Assembly (NCBI GenBank): GCA_937988795.1
Contig: CALKHY010000088.1
Span: forward strand, 1 to 6,632
Source: an uncultured Candidatus Saccharibacteria bacterium
GTDB taxonomy: Bacteria > Patescibacteriota > Saccharimonadia > Saccharimonadales > UBA4665
Direction: 5' to 3'
Length of the DNA: 6,632 bases
Part shown: positions 1 to 5,211 of the stretch, piece after piece
How the letters are laid out: the number at the start of each line of letters is the position of its first letter
How positions within the stretch are numbered: the stretch's first letter is position 1
The notes under the pieces: model-generated
What the model saw: the letters and a program-made list of their open reading frames with translations, nothing else
Told to the model about the DNA's origin: nothing
Database searches by the model: none
Position numbers and translations under genes: made by a program

Positions 1-155
1 CCATGGACGCGATCGATCAAGCCAAGAAAGACAAGCAAATCGGCGAAGACGACGCCAAGCGCCTGCAAAAGCAGGTCGAAGACGCTGTAGCAAAGGTAAA
101 AGCCGAGGTCGATGCTGCTGCTAAAGCCAAAGAACAAGAGATTATGACACTCTAG
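1..155 (+). CDS. frr: Ribosome recycling factor, 3' end only (5' truncated by window edge)
   Basis: About 50 C-terminal residues are readable, in the frame whose codons begin at position 3, ending in TAG at 153-155. The peptide is rich in K, E, D and A. It contains KDKQIGEDDAKRLQKQVEDA and ends in KEQEIMTL, which fits the C-terminal long helix of ribosome recycling factor (E. coli: KDKEISEDD... and ...KEAELMQF). The family is about 185 residues long, so roughly three quarters of the gene lies upstream of the window. RRF acts with EF-G in the cytoplasm to split the post-termination ribosome. The stop is 15 nt before uppS, and frr-uppS is a very common bacterial gene pair, which supports the call. 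The ATG at position 3 is an internal Met codon and not the start. No promoter or terminator lies between frr and uppS. Confidence 0.9.
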   Translation, partial: MDAIDQAKKDKQIGEDDAKRLQKQVEDAVAKVKAEVDAAAKAKEQEIMTL

Positions 156-170
156 CCGCCGGGGTTATTT

Positions 171-872
171 ATGCAAGAAGAGAACCCCCGAGTCGTGCCC
201 AGGCACGTTGGGTACATCCTGGACGGCAATCGCCGCTGGGCCCGTCAGCACAGCCTGCCCGAATACGACGGCCACTTAGCTGGCTATAATGCACTCAAAG
301 ACGTGCTGGTTGGTAGTTTCGAACAGGGCATTCAGTTTGTCTCGATTTATGCCTTTTCTACCGAAAACTGGCAGCGCGACAAAAAAGAAGTGTCGCATTT
401 GATGCGCCTGGTTATGCATGCCGTCACGAGTGACCTCAAAGAGTTCGTCAAAAATGGTATCCGGCTGCGGGTCCTGGGTCACCGGGAAGGCTTGAGCGAG
501 AAGCTGGTCGAGGCAATCGAAAAAGCCGAGGAAGCAACCAGATTGCTCGATAAGGGTACTGTTTTGGTGTGCTTCAACTACGGCGGCCAGCGTGAGATTG
601 TCGATGCGGCACGCAAGTGTATCGAAGACGGGCTGACTGCAGAGGAAATTACCGAAGAAGCGATTGCCAAGCGGCTGTACGCAGCGGACGTGCCGCCTAT
701 CGATATAATCGTGCGTACTTCCGGCGAGCAGCGTCTCAGCAATTTTATGCTCTGGCGCGCCAGCTACAGCGAACTGTATTTCCTTAAGAAATACTGGCCC
801 GACATGACAAAAGAGGACGTGGCCGATATAATTGAAGAGTATAACCGCAGACAACGACGCTTCGGCGCGTAG
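171..872 (+). CDS. uppS: Isoprenyl transferase (undecaprenyl diphosphate synthase, cis-prenyltransferase)
   Basis: 233 residues, a normal length for the family. UppS extends farnesyl diphosphate with isopentenyl diphosphate units in cis to make the C55 carrier lipid for peptidoglycan and other wall polymers, acting at the cytoplasmic membrane. Signature motifs are in order: HVGYILDGNRRWA (residues 12-24) with the catalytic, Mg-binding Asp18; GHLAGYNAL (34-42) with the conserved His35; YAFSTENW (60-67); and RTSGEQRLSNF (182-192) followed by SELYF (200-204) and the terminal RRQRRFG. The P-loop has Arg where E. coli UppS has Gly (DGNRRWA versus DGNGRWA). This variant is also known in other cis-prenyltransferases, so product chain length cannot be fixed from sequence alone. 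The start at 171 puts the catalytic Asp at the expected distance from the N-terminus. The ribosome site is weak (GGGG at 161-164), consistent with coupling to frr 15 nt upstream. Confidence 0.95.
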   Translation: MQEENPRVVPRHVGYILDGNRRWARQHSLPEYDGHLAGYNALKDVLVGSFEQGIQFVSIYAFSTENWQRDKKEVSHLMRLVMHAVTSDLKEFVKNGIRLRVLGHREGLSEKLVEAIEKAEEATRLLDKGTVLVCFNYGGQREIVDAARKCIEDGLTAEEITEEAIAKRLYAADVPPIDIIVRTSGEQRLSNFMLWRASYSELYFLKKYWPDMTKEDVADIIEEYNRRQRRFGA

Positions 873-916
873 AACGTTAGGATGACGCATTACTGGGGCG
901 GAGTAAGTGAGGGTAC

Positions 917-2020
917 ATGTCGATTCTACTTCTAATTTTGGGCATATTGCTGTTTATTGGCCTGGTCGTATTGCACGAGTGGGGGCACTTTTTGGCTGCG
1001 CGCCGTAACGGCGTGGAAGTGGAAGAGTTCGGCATCGGCTTTCCGCCACGCGCTTGGAAGCGCAAAACGAAATCAGGATTCATTTTTAGCCTGAATTGGC
1101 TGCCTATCGGCGGCTTCGTAAAGTTAAAAGGCGAGAACGATGCGGCCAGTGAGGACGGTTCCTTTGGTGTGGCAAGTTTTAAGGCCAAGACCAAGATTAT
1201 GCTGGCCGGTGTCGGCATGAATCTGCTGGCGGCATTCGTGATCTTTGCCGCGCTGGCATGGATTGGTATGCCGCAGCTGATCGATAACCAGTTTTCGGTT
1301 AAGAGTGACACCAAGGTTGTTCAGCGTAACATTTTGATTGGTTACGTGGAGCCCGGATCACCGGCCGACCAAGCCGGACTTAAGCCGCGCGACCACCTGA
1401 AAGCGATCGGCCCGCAGGGAAATGTCGAGTCAATCGACAGTGCTGCAACGCTACCCGATCTAACCCAGAAGTTTGCCGGCCAGGAAGTGCAGGTAGTGTA
1501 CCAGCGAGGCGGCGAAGAACGGACGGCGACGGTAACGTTGCGCGACGGAGAGGAAGGTCGGGAAAAGGGATATTTGGGCATTTCGCCGGCGGAATTCAGC
1601 ATGACGCGGGCGACCTGGTCGGCCCCCATCCAGTCCGCCGGATTGATTGTTCAGTTCACAGAGGCCACCTTTAAGGGGCTTGGCACAGCGCTGGGTGCGC
1701 TCTTCCAAGGAGATGCCGCCAAAGCGAGCGAACAGGTAGCGGGCCCGGTTGGCATTGTTGTCGTTCTGCGTGACGGCAGCCTGCTTGGTGTTCAATTTGT
1801 ATCTCTGATTATCGGCGTCGTTTCGCTGAGCTTGGCGATCATGAATGTGCTGCCCATTCCGGCGCTTGATGGCGGCCGCTTCTATGTCATGCTTTTGTCT
1901 CGCATATTCGGCCGCCGCCTGAGCAAAGACATGGAGGAGCGTATCGTCGGCACGAGTTTCGTATTCTTATTGCTGCTTGTGGTGTTAATCACGTTCGTGG
2001 ATGTTAAAAGGTTCTTCTAA
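917..2020 (+). CDS. rseP: RIP metalloprotease RseP (site-2 protease family, M50B) with one PDZ domain
   Basis: 367 residues. This is a zinc intramembrane protease that cuts transmembrane segments of anti-sigma factors or leftover signal peptides within the cytoplasmic membrane. The first membrane helix carries the zinc motif HEWGH (residues 20-24). A GFxP-type region follows (IGFPPRAWK, 40-48). A second membrane segment spans about 93-117 (KIMLAGVGMNLLAAF...), then a single PDZ domain at about 138-210 (IGYVEPGSPADQAGL). VAGPVGIV (274-281) precedes a third helix with the NxxPxPxLDGG motif (310-320), in which Asp318 is the third zinc ligand. A final hydrophobic helix at 345-362 ends close to the C-terminus. 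At 367 residues it is shorter than E. coli RseP (about 450, two PDZ domains) and resembles single-PDZ homologues. The start at 917 has GAGGG only 3 nt upstream and CGGAG 13 nt upstream. The 44-nt gap after uppS holds no cdsA or dxr, unlike the usual cluster. Confidence 0.94.
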   Translation: MSILLLILGILLFIGLVVLHEWGHFLAARRNGVEVEEFGIGFPPRAWKRKTKSGFIFSLNWLPIGGFVKLKGENDAASEDGSFGVASFKAKTKIMLAGVGMNLLAAFVIFAALAWIGMPQLIDNQFSVKSDTKVVQRNILIGYVEPGSPADQAGLKPRDHLKAIGPQGNVESIDSAATLPDLTQKFAGQEVQVVYQRGGEERTATVTLRDGEEGREKGYLGISPAEFSMTRATWSAPIQSAGLIVQFTEATFKGLGTALGALFQGDAAKASEQVAGPVGIVVVLRDGSLLGVQFVSLIIGVVSLSLAIMNVLPIPALDGGRFYVMLLSRIFGRRLSKDMEERIVGTSFVFLLLLVVLITFVDVKRFF

Positions 2021-2795
2021 ATACGATACTGAATACCACCCGGAGCATATCAAGTCGGGTATGCATATTAACTGGGGACCAACGTCCGCCATTTTATACA
2101 CGTTTTTCTTGTTCTTTGGCGGTCAATTCCTGGCCGGTTTAGTGTTTGGCATCTTGGCGGTTATCTTTGGATTTTCGCAGGGCCTTATCGAGGGAGGTCC
2201 GAACATAGCAGCACAATTTTACTTCGTGTTAATTAGCGACGCTATTATGCTGTCGGCGCTCTGGCTCTTTTTGCGCGTCCGACAGAACGGCTTTAGGCAG
2301 CTTGGTTTTAGGCGCGGGCCCCAGTGGGCTGATGTTACCTATGCGGTTATAGGGTACTTGGTGTACTTTGGCCTCTTGATTATTGTGTTGTCGATTATCG
2401 GCCCGCTGACAGGCATCAATCTGGAGCAGGAGCAGGAACTCGGGTTCGATAATTTGCTCAGTACGGCAGAGAAGGTAATGGGGCTGATAGCCCTAGCCCT
2501 GTTGCCGCCAGTTGTCGAGGAGCTCATCTTCCGCGGCTTCCTTTTTGGCGGCCTGCGCACCAAGATGATGTTTGCTTGGGCGGCATATATCACGAGTCTA
2601 CTCTTTGCTGTACCGCATTTATTTGCCAGCAGCGAGGGTTTACTCTGGGTGGCGGGAGTGGACACGTTTATTCTCTCTGTTATCCTCTGTTATTTACGGG
2701 AGAAGACCGGGGCCCTGTGGGCGCCGATGGCGGTGCATGCCATAAAGAACGCCATTGCGTATACGATTTTACTCACTGGCGTAGCCGCGGCATAA
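2001..2795 (+). CDS. CPBP (CAAX/Abi) family intramembrane glutamic-type protease
   Basis: 264 residues and strongly hydrophobic, with predicted membrane segments at about 28-58, 70-93, 112-135, 158-171, 190-206, 216-232 and 245-262. The CPBP/Abi signature is complete: EExxxR in PPVVEELIFRGFL (Glu173, Glu174, Arg178), FxxxH in FAVPH (Phe202-His206), and HxxxN in HAIKN (His246-Asn250). The superfamily includes Rce1 CAAX proteases and bacterial proteins linked to bacteriocin immunity or membrane-protein processing. The substrate here cannot be told from sequence. The first ATG (2001) lies inside the end of rseP, a 20-nt overlap suggesting translational coupling. An in-frame ATG at 2061 (Met21) is the alternative start. 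The first 20 residues are hydrophilic and neither start has a strong ribosome site, so the N-terminus is uncertain. The gene interrupts the common rseP-proS adjacency. Confidence 0.9.
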   Translation: MLKGSSKYDTEYHPEHIKSGMHINWGPTSAILYTFFLFFGGQFLAGLVFGILAVIFGFSQGLIEGGPNIAAQFYFVLISDAIMLSALWLFLRVRQNGFRQLGFRRGPQWADVTYAVIGYLVYFGLLIIVLSIIGPLTGINLEQEQELGFDNLLSTAEKVMGLIALALLPPVVEELIFRGFLFGGLRTKMMFAWAAYITSLLFAVPHLFASSEGLLWVAGVDTFILSVILCYLREKTGALWAPMAVHAIKNAIAYTILLTGVAAA

Positions 2796-2798
2796 CTA

Positions 2799-2807
2799 TG
2801 GTATACT
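2799..2807 (+). promoter_or_regulatory. Extended -10 promoter for proS
   Basis: TGGTATACT gives an extended -10 (TG at 2799-2800, hexamer TATACT at 2802-2807), starting 4 nt after the CPBP stop. At 17 nt upstream there is no good -35, as is usual for extended -10 promoters. Transcription would start near 2814, leaving a leader of about 130 nt before proS. A 7-bp direct repeat ACTATGG (2795-2801 and 2805-2811) flanks the hexamer at exactly 10-bp spacing. This is a match by eye and not a measured start. Confidence 0.55.
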
Positions 2808-2860
2808 ATGGGCAATGAGCGCCTATTGTTCTAACATCCAACTCCTCCCGATGATTATTC

Positions 2861-2874
2861 CGGCCGTACGGCCG
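2861..2874. repeat. Perfect 14-bp palindrome in the proS leader
   Basis: CGGCCGTACGGCCG is identical to its reverse complement. In RNA it can form a CGGCC/GGCCG stem with a GTAC loop. No run of T follows, so it is not an intrinsic terminator. It lies about 50 nt downstream of the predicted proS transcription start and 69 nt before the ATG. It could be an operator, an mRNA-stabilising hairpin, or chance. Confidence 0.5.
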
Positions 2875-2929
2875 TGAAGCATATTCTCTATACCCGAATT
2901 CAGATTATCCATCTTACCACCACTAGAAA

Positions 2930-2935
2930 AAGGAG
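2930..2935 (+). promoter_or_regulatory. Strong Shine-Dalgarno site of proS
   Basis: AAGGAG lies 8 nt before the ATG at 2944. It is the best ribosome binding site in the window and fixes the proS start, ruling out the overlapping +frame reading that begins at 2874. Confidence 0.8.
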
Positions 2936-2943
2936 CTCATACG

Positions 2944-4212
2944 ATGAAAGTATCGCAATTATTGACCAAGACAACGAAGAACGTTCCTGCGGACGAACAA
3001 GTCAAGAACGCCCAATTACTCATTCGCGCCGGTTATGTGCACAAAGAGATGGCGGGCGTGTATGCGTACCTGCCACTCGGCATTCGCGTACTCGAAAACA
3101 TAAAACAGATTGTGCGCGAAGAAATGGATGCTATCGGCGGCCAGGAATTAATAATGACCAGCTTGCAACCGAAAGAGGTGTGGGAGCGGACCGGCCGATG
3201 GGATAATGAAACAGTAGACGTATGGTTCAAGTCGAGCCTACAGGACGGCACGGAAGTCGGTTTTGGTTGGAGCCACGAAGAGCCGATCCTGGAGATGGCC
3301 CAGCAATATGTGCATAGTTACAAAGACCTGCCGGTGAGCGTATACCAGTTCCAGACCAAACTGCGCAACGAATTGCGTGCCAAAAGTGGCATTATGCGCG
3401 GTCGTGAGTTCCTGATGAAAGATATGTACTCGATGCACGCCAGCGCCGAAGATCTCGAAGCGTACTACGAGAAGGTCAAACAGGCCTACATGCGCGTGTT
3501 TGAGCGCCTGGGTATCGGCGACACCACGTACGTTACCTTTGCTAGCGGCGGCGCGTTTACGAAGTTTAGCCACGAATTCCAGACCATCTGCGACGCGGGC
3601 GAAGACGTGTTGTACATTAATGACGACCGCACAGTTGCGGTCAACGAAGAGGTACTCGAAGACGCGGCAAAAGAACTCGGCGTAGATAAAAGCCAACTCA
3701 AACCGGTCAAGAGCGCTGAAGTAGGCAATATCTTCAACTTTGGCACCGAAAAGTCCGAGCAGATGGGCATTTACTACACCGACAAAAACGGCCGCCAGCA
3801 GCCGATTTATCTGGCGTCGTACGGTATTGGCATTACGCGCGTAATGGGTGTTATTGTCGAAAAAATGGCTGATGAGAGGGGTATTGTATGGCCCGAGGCG
3901 ATCGCGCCGTACCGTGTTTACCTCGCAAGCGTTGGCGAATCCGACGAGGTGCGGCAAGCGGCCGACCGACTGTACGAGACTCTTCAGACTGCCGGCGTAA
4001 CTGTTCTTTATGACGATCGCACCGACGCCCGTGCCGGCGAAAAATTCGCCGACGCCGACCTCCTGGGCATACCGTACCGCCTGGTCGTAAGCGAAAAAAC
4101 GCTTGCAAACGGCCAATTCGAGCTCAAGAAGCGCACCGAGCAAGACGCCAAGATGTATAGCGAGGACGCTTTGGTAAAACTGTTAACGCAGGGGGTGGGA
4201 CATGCAATGTGA
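2944..4212 (+). CDS. proS: Prolyl-tRNA synthetase, short bacterial type without INS editing domain
   Basis: 422 residues. ProRS charges tRNA-Pro with proline in the cytoplasm. The class II core begins at the N-terminus (HKEMAGVYAYLPLG, residues 33-46). A substrate loop SHEE (110-113) stands where THEE is usual. Motif 2 is QTKLRNELRAKSGIMRGREF (137-156), leading into FLMKDMYSMH. Motif 3 is ASYGIGITRVMG (291-302), and the C-terminal anticodon-binding domain covers about 322-422 (VLYDDRTDARAGEKFADADL). Typical bacterial ProRS has about 570 residues because a roughly 180-residue INS domain, which hydrolyses Ala-tRNA-Pro, lies between motifs 2 and 3. Here SHEFQTICDAGED (209-221) and VGNIFNFGT (260-268) are joined by only about 40 residues, so INS is missing. 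Similarly short enzymes are known, for example in alphaproteobacteria. The frame is intact with no sign of decay, so the gene is probably functional. It has its own promoter and a strong AAGGAG site. In Firmicutes proS also follows rseP. Confidence 0.95.
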   Translation: MKVSQLLTKTTKNVPADEQVKNAQLLIRAGYVHKEMAGVYAYLPLGIRVLENIKQIVREEMDAIGGQELIMTSLQPKEVWERTGRWDNETVDVWFKSSLQDGTEVGFGWSHEEPILEMAQQYVHSYKDLPVSVYQFQTKLRNELRAKSGIMRGREFLMKDMYSMHASAEDLEAYYEKVKQAYMRVFERLGIGDTTYVTFASGGAFTKFSHEFQTICDAGEDVLYINDDRTVAVNEEVLEDAAKELGVDKSQLKPVKSAEVGNIFNFGTEKSEQMGIYYTDKNGRQQPIYLASYGIGITRVMGVIVEKMADERGIVWPEAIAPYRVYLASVGESDEVRQAADRLYETLQTAGVTVLYDDRTDARAGEKFADADLLGIPYRLVVSEKTLANGQFELKKRTEQDAKMYSEDALVKLLTQGVGHAM

Positions 4213-4279
4213 TTATTCTTACAGCCATTCGATACCGGCGGCGACTATAAATAGCCCGCAGAAAGGTATACAAATAATC

Positions 4280-4307
4280 TTGACTCAAATGTCCAATTTG
4301 GTACTAT
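4280..4307 (+). promoter_or_regulatory. Sigma70-type promoter P1 upstream of greA
   Basis: -35 TTGACT (4280-4285), a 16-nt spacer and -10 TACTAT (4302-4307), with TG at 4299-4300 giving an extended -10. It is the best full match to a housekeeping promoter in the window. Transcription would begin near 4314, giving a greA leader of about 229 nt or a separate small RNA. The hexamer overlaps the coding-like VLYDDRT echo (4301-4324), so one of the two may be a coincidence. Confidence 0.55.
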
Positions 4308-4329
4308 ATGACGACCGTACTGAGATGAT

Positions 4330-4440
4330 GGCGAAGCGCAATATGCTTCCGGCTCGTCCGACTTGTCATGTCGGACCGCGACTCGCCAAAGGGCGTTCGC
4401 CGACAAAAAGTCCAAGGCTGGCAGGCAATAAAAATCAGCC
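4330..4440 (+). other. Possible structured leader or small RNA between the two greA promoters
   Basis: Several helices can be drawn. A 7-bp perfect stem GTCCGAC/GTCGGAC (4356-4362 with 4370-4376) has a 7-nt loop. A hairpin CGCC-AAAG-GGCG lies at 4384-4395. A small AAGC/GCTT hairpin lies at 4334-4348. GGCGAA (4330-4335) can pair with TTCGCC (4396-4401) to enclose the two larger hairpins, though its last two bases compete with the AAGC stem. GGCTG/CAGCC (4416-4420 with 4436-4440) follows. It fits no RNA family I recognise: it lacks the T-arm of a tRNA, T-box signatures and the SRP RNA core. Helices of this size can occur by chance, so this is a candidate only. Confidence 0.25.
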
Positions 4441-4491
4441 AGAACACCTGAGTTGCGTTAATGTAAATGGGTTTCAGAAAATCGGGATTTT

Positions 4492-4499
4492 GCTATAAT
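4492..4499 (+). promoter_or_regulatory. Extended -10 promoter P2 proximal to greA
   Basis: The hexamer TATAAT (4494-4499) is a perfect consensus. The preceding TGC spans 4491-4493 if T4491 is counted as the first base of the usual TGN extension. The upstream -35 is weak (TTTCAG at 4472-4477, 16-nt spacer). Transcription should start near 4506, about 37 nt before greA. The inverted repeat AAAATC/GATTTT (4478-4491) fills most of the spacer and could be a repressor site. Confidence 0.6.
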
Positions 4500-4542
4500 G
4501 AATTTCCGTTCATAGCGAAAGACCGACAAAGGGAGTAAAGAC

Positions 4543-5004
4543 ATGAACAAATTGTTCCACTTAACCAAACAAGGCGTAGAGGAGTTACAGGCAGAGCTTG
4601 AGGAGCTCATTGCTCAGCGCGCAGTTATTGCCGAGCGGATCAAGACTGCTCGCGAGTTTGGTGACCTAGGCGAGAACATGGAATACACCGCAGCCCGCCA
4701 GGATCAGGAGCGCAACGAAAGCCGGATTAGTGAGATTGAACACATCCTTAAGAACGTTGCAGTTATTAAAGACCCTAAGAGTAACGGCAAGGTCGTCTTG
4801 GGCTCTACTGTCCGCCTGAAGACCGAAGATGGCAAAACCAAGGAATTCCAGGTCGTTGGCACTGTTGAGGCCGACCCGCTGAACGGCAAGATCTCGGACG
4901 AGTCGCCCATTGGCCGCGCCCTGCTGGGCAAGAAAGAGGGCGACGAGGTCGAAATCAAGACCCCAGTCGAGACTGCCGTCTATAAGATCGTCGAGATTAT
5001 CTAG
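4543..5004 (+). CDS. greA: Transcription elongation factor GreA
   Basis: 153 residues, close to the usual 158. GreA enters the RNA polymerase secondary channel and stimulates cleavage of backtracked transcripts. The N-terminal antiparallel coiled coil (about 1-75) carries the tip motif EFGDLGENMEY, with the essential acidic residues Asp41 and Glu44 in the standard positions, followed by AARQDQERNESRISEIE. The C-terminal FKBP-like domain (about 80-153) has the family signature SDESPIGRALLGKKEGDEV (118-136). The start is supported by AAAGGGAG (4528-4535) about 7 nt upstream and by the family-typical N-terminus. Promoter P2, and perhaps P1, drive it. The stop is followed after 8 nt by the small membrane protein gene and then lysS. 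As far as I recall, greA-lysS neighbourhoods also occur in Clostridia. Confidence 0.95.
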   Translation: MNKLFHLTKQGVEELQAELEELIAQRAVIAERIKTAREFGDLGENMEYTAARQDQERNESRISEIEHILKNVAVIKDPKSNGKVVLGSTVRLKTEDGKTKEFQVVGTVEADPLNGKISDESPIGRALLGKKEGDEVEIKTPVETAVYKIVEII

Positions 5005-5007
5005 GGG
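5003..5007 (+). promoter_or_regulatory. Ribosome binding site of the 57-aa membrane protein
   Basis: AGGGG overlaps the greA stop codon (TAG at 5002-5004) and sits 5 nt before the ATG at 5013. This is what favours real translation of the short frame, coupled to the end of greA. Confidence 0.5.
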
Positions 5008-5012
5008 CTTGC

Positions 5013-5186
5013 ATGCGTAGAAGCCTCAAGCCGTACTTTAGCCTGCTTGGCGCCGGATTGGCGCTGTGTCTGGCCGGGGCAGGCATGCTGGCCGTAGAGT
5101 GGCTGCAAATTCCAGGCATTGTGTTGCTCGTGGCCGGCATCGTTCTGCTCGTCGCCGCACAAGTGTACTGGTGGATTTTTGGCTAA
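5013..5186 (+). CDS. Small two-helix membrane protein, 57 aa, function unknown
   Basis: The frame runs from ATG at 5013 to TAA at 5184-5186 and encodes 57 residues. The N-terminus MRRSLKPY is basic. Two hydrophobic stretches follow: about residues 9-28 (SLLGAGLALCLAGAGMLAV) and about 33-56 (PGIVLLVAGIVLLVAAQVYW, then WIFG). A short turn with Glu29 and Gln32 separates them. By the positive-inside rule both ends would face the cytoplasm, making a helical hairpin. It is not recognised as a member of a named family. Support for reality: it fills the greA-lysS gap almost exactly (8 nt after greA, 25 nt before lysS), has an AGGGG ribosome site, has codon use like its neighbours, and has a composition that a random frame would rarely give. 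It overlaps a frame-extended reading of lysS, which is an artefact. Confidence 0.65.
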   Translation: MRRSLKPYFSLLGAGLALCLAGAGMLAVEWLQIPGIVLLVAGIVLLVAAQVYWWIFG

Positions 5187-5202
5187 ATTACAGATATACT
5201 TT

Positions 5203-5207
5203 AGGGT
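5203..5207 (+). promoter_or_regulatory. Ribosome binding site deciding the lysS start
   Basis: AGGGT lies 4 nt before the ATG at 5212. The lysS frame stays open upstream to an ATG at 5119. The additional 31 residues (Cys- and Ser-rich) do not resemble LysRS and would overlap the small membrane protein gene, so 5212 is chosen. Confidence 0.6.
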
Positions 5208-5211
5208 AATC

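Larger units (their letters stand above)
4213..4542. other. 330-nt gap between proS and greA: two promoters and a structured stretch, no convincing gene
   Basis: No reading frame here looks like a normal protein. The + frame open from 4202 to 4498 overlaps the proS end and has no ribosome site. An imperfect, twice-bulged hairpin lies just after proS at about 4240-4262, but without a T run, so no clear terminator is seen. The gap then holds an upstream promoter (4280-4307), short helices (4330-4440), an AAAATC-N2-GATTTT inverted repeat (4478-4491) and the proximal greA promoter (-10 at 4494-4499). Confidence 0.6.

Noticed and set aside
276..890. 204-residue antisense frame opposite uppS
   Set aside because: The + strand encodes all UppS motifs; the antisense peptide resembles nothing and has no initiation signals.
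2576..2818. 80-residue + frame over the CPBP 3' end
   Set aside because: It is out of frame within a gene whose catalytic motifs are intact, with no ribosome site or family resemblance.
2814..2943. T-box riboswitch in the proS leader
   Set aside because: Neither the conserved AGGGTGGNACCGCG element nor a terminator hairpin with a T run is present.
3238..4143. 301-residue antisense frame opposite proS
   Set aside because: It is a mirror of a well-conserved coding frame, with no ribosome site and no recognisable motif; long antisense frames arise from the codon bias of the real gene.
4240..4262. Intrinsic terminator after proS
   Set aside because: The hairpin needs two bulges and is not followed by a T tract, so termination here is not supported.
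4330..4401. Cloverleaf-like folding with a 7-nt loop TTGTCAT that would give a GTC (Asp) anticodon
   Set aside because: There is no T-arm with a TTCRA loop, the closing stem is 6 bp and unlike an acceptor, the supposed anticodon stem is 7 bp, and there is no CCA context. The other strand gives an equally spurious GAC loop.
4202..4498. 98-residue + frame overlapping the proS end
   Set aside because: It has no ribosome site, overlaps proS, has low-complexity composition and recognisable homology only in the eight-residue echo; two promoters lie within it.
5195..5200. TATACT hexamer just before lysS as a promoter
   Set aside because: The start would fall about 5 nt before the ATG, leaving the ribosome site almost outside the transcript, and the -35 is poor. 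Co-transcription from greA is simpler.
5119..5211. 31-residue N-terminal extension of lysS
   Set aside because: The extension is unlike LysRS, overlaps the small membrane protein frame and lacks a ribosome site, whereas the ATG at 5212 has one and gives a normal N-terminus.
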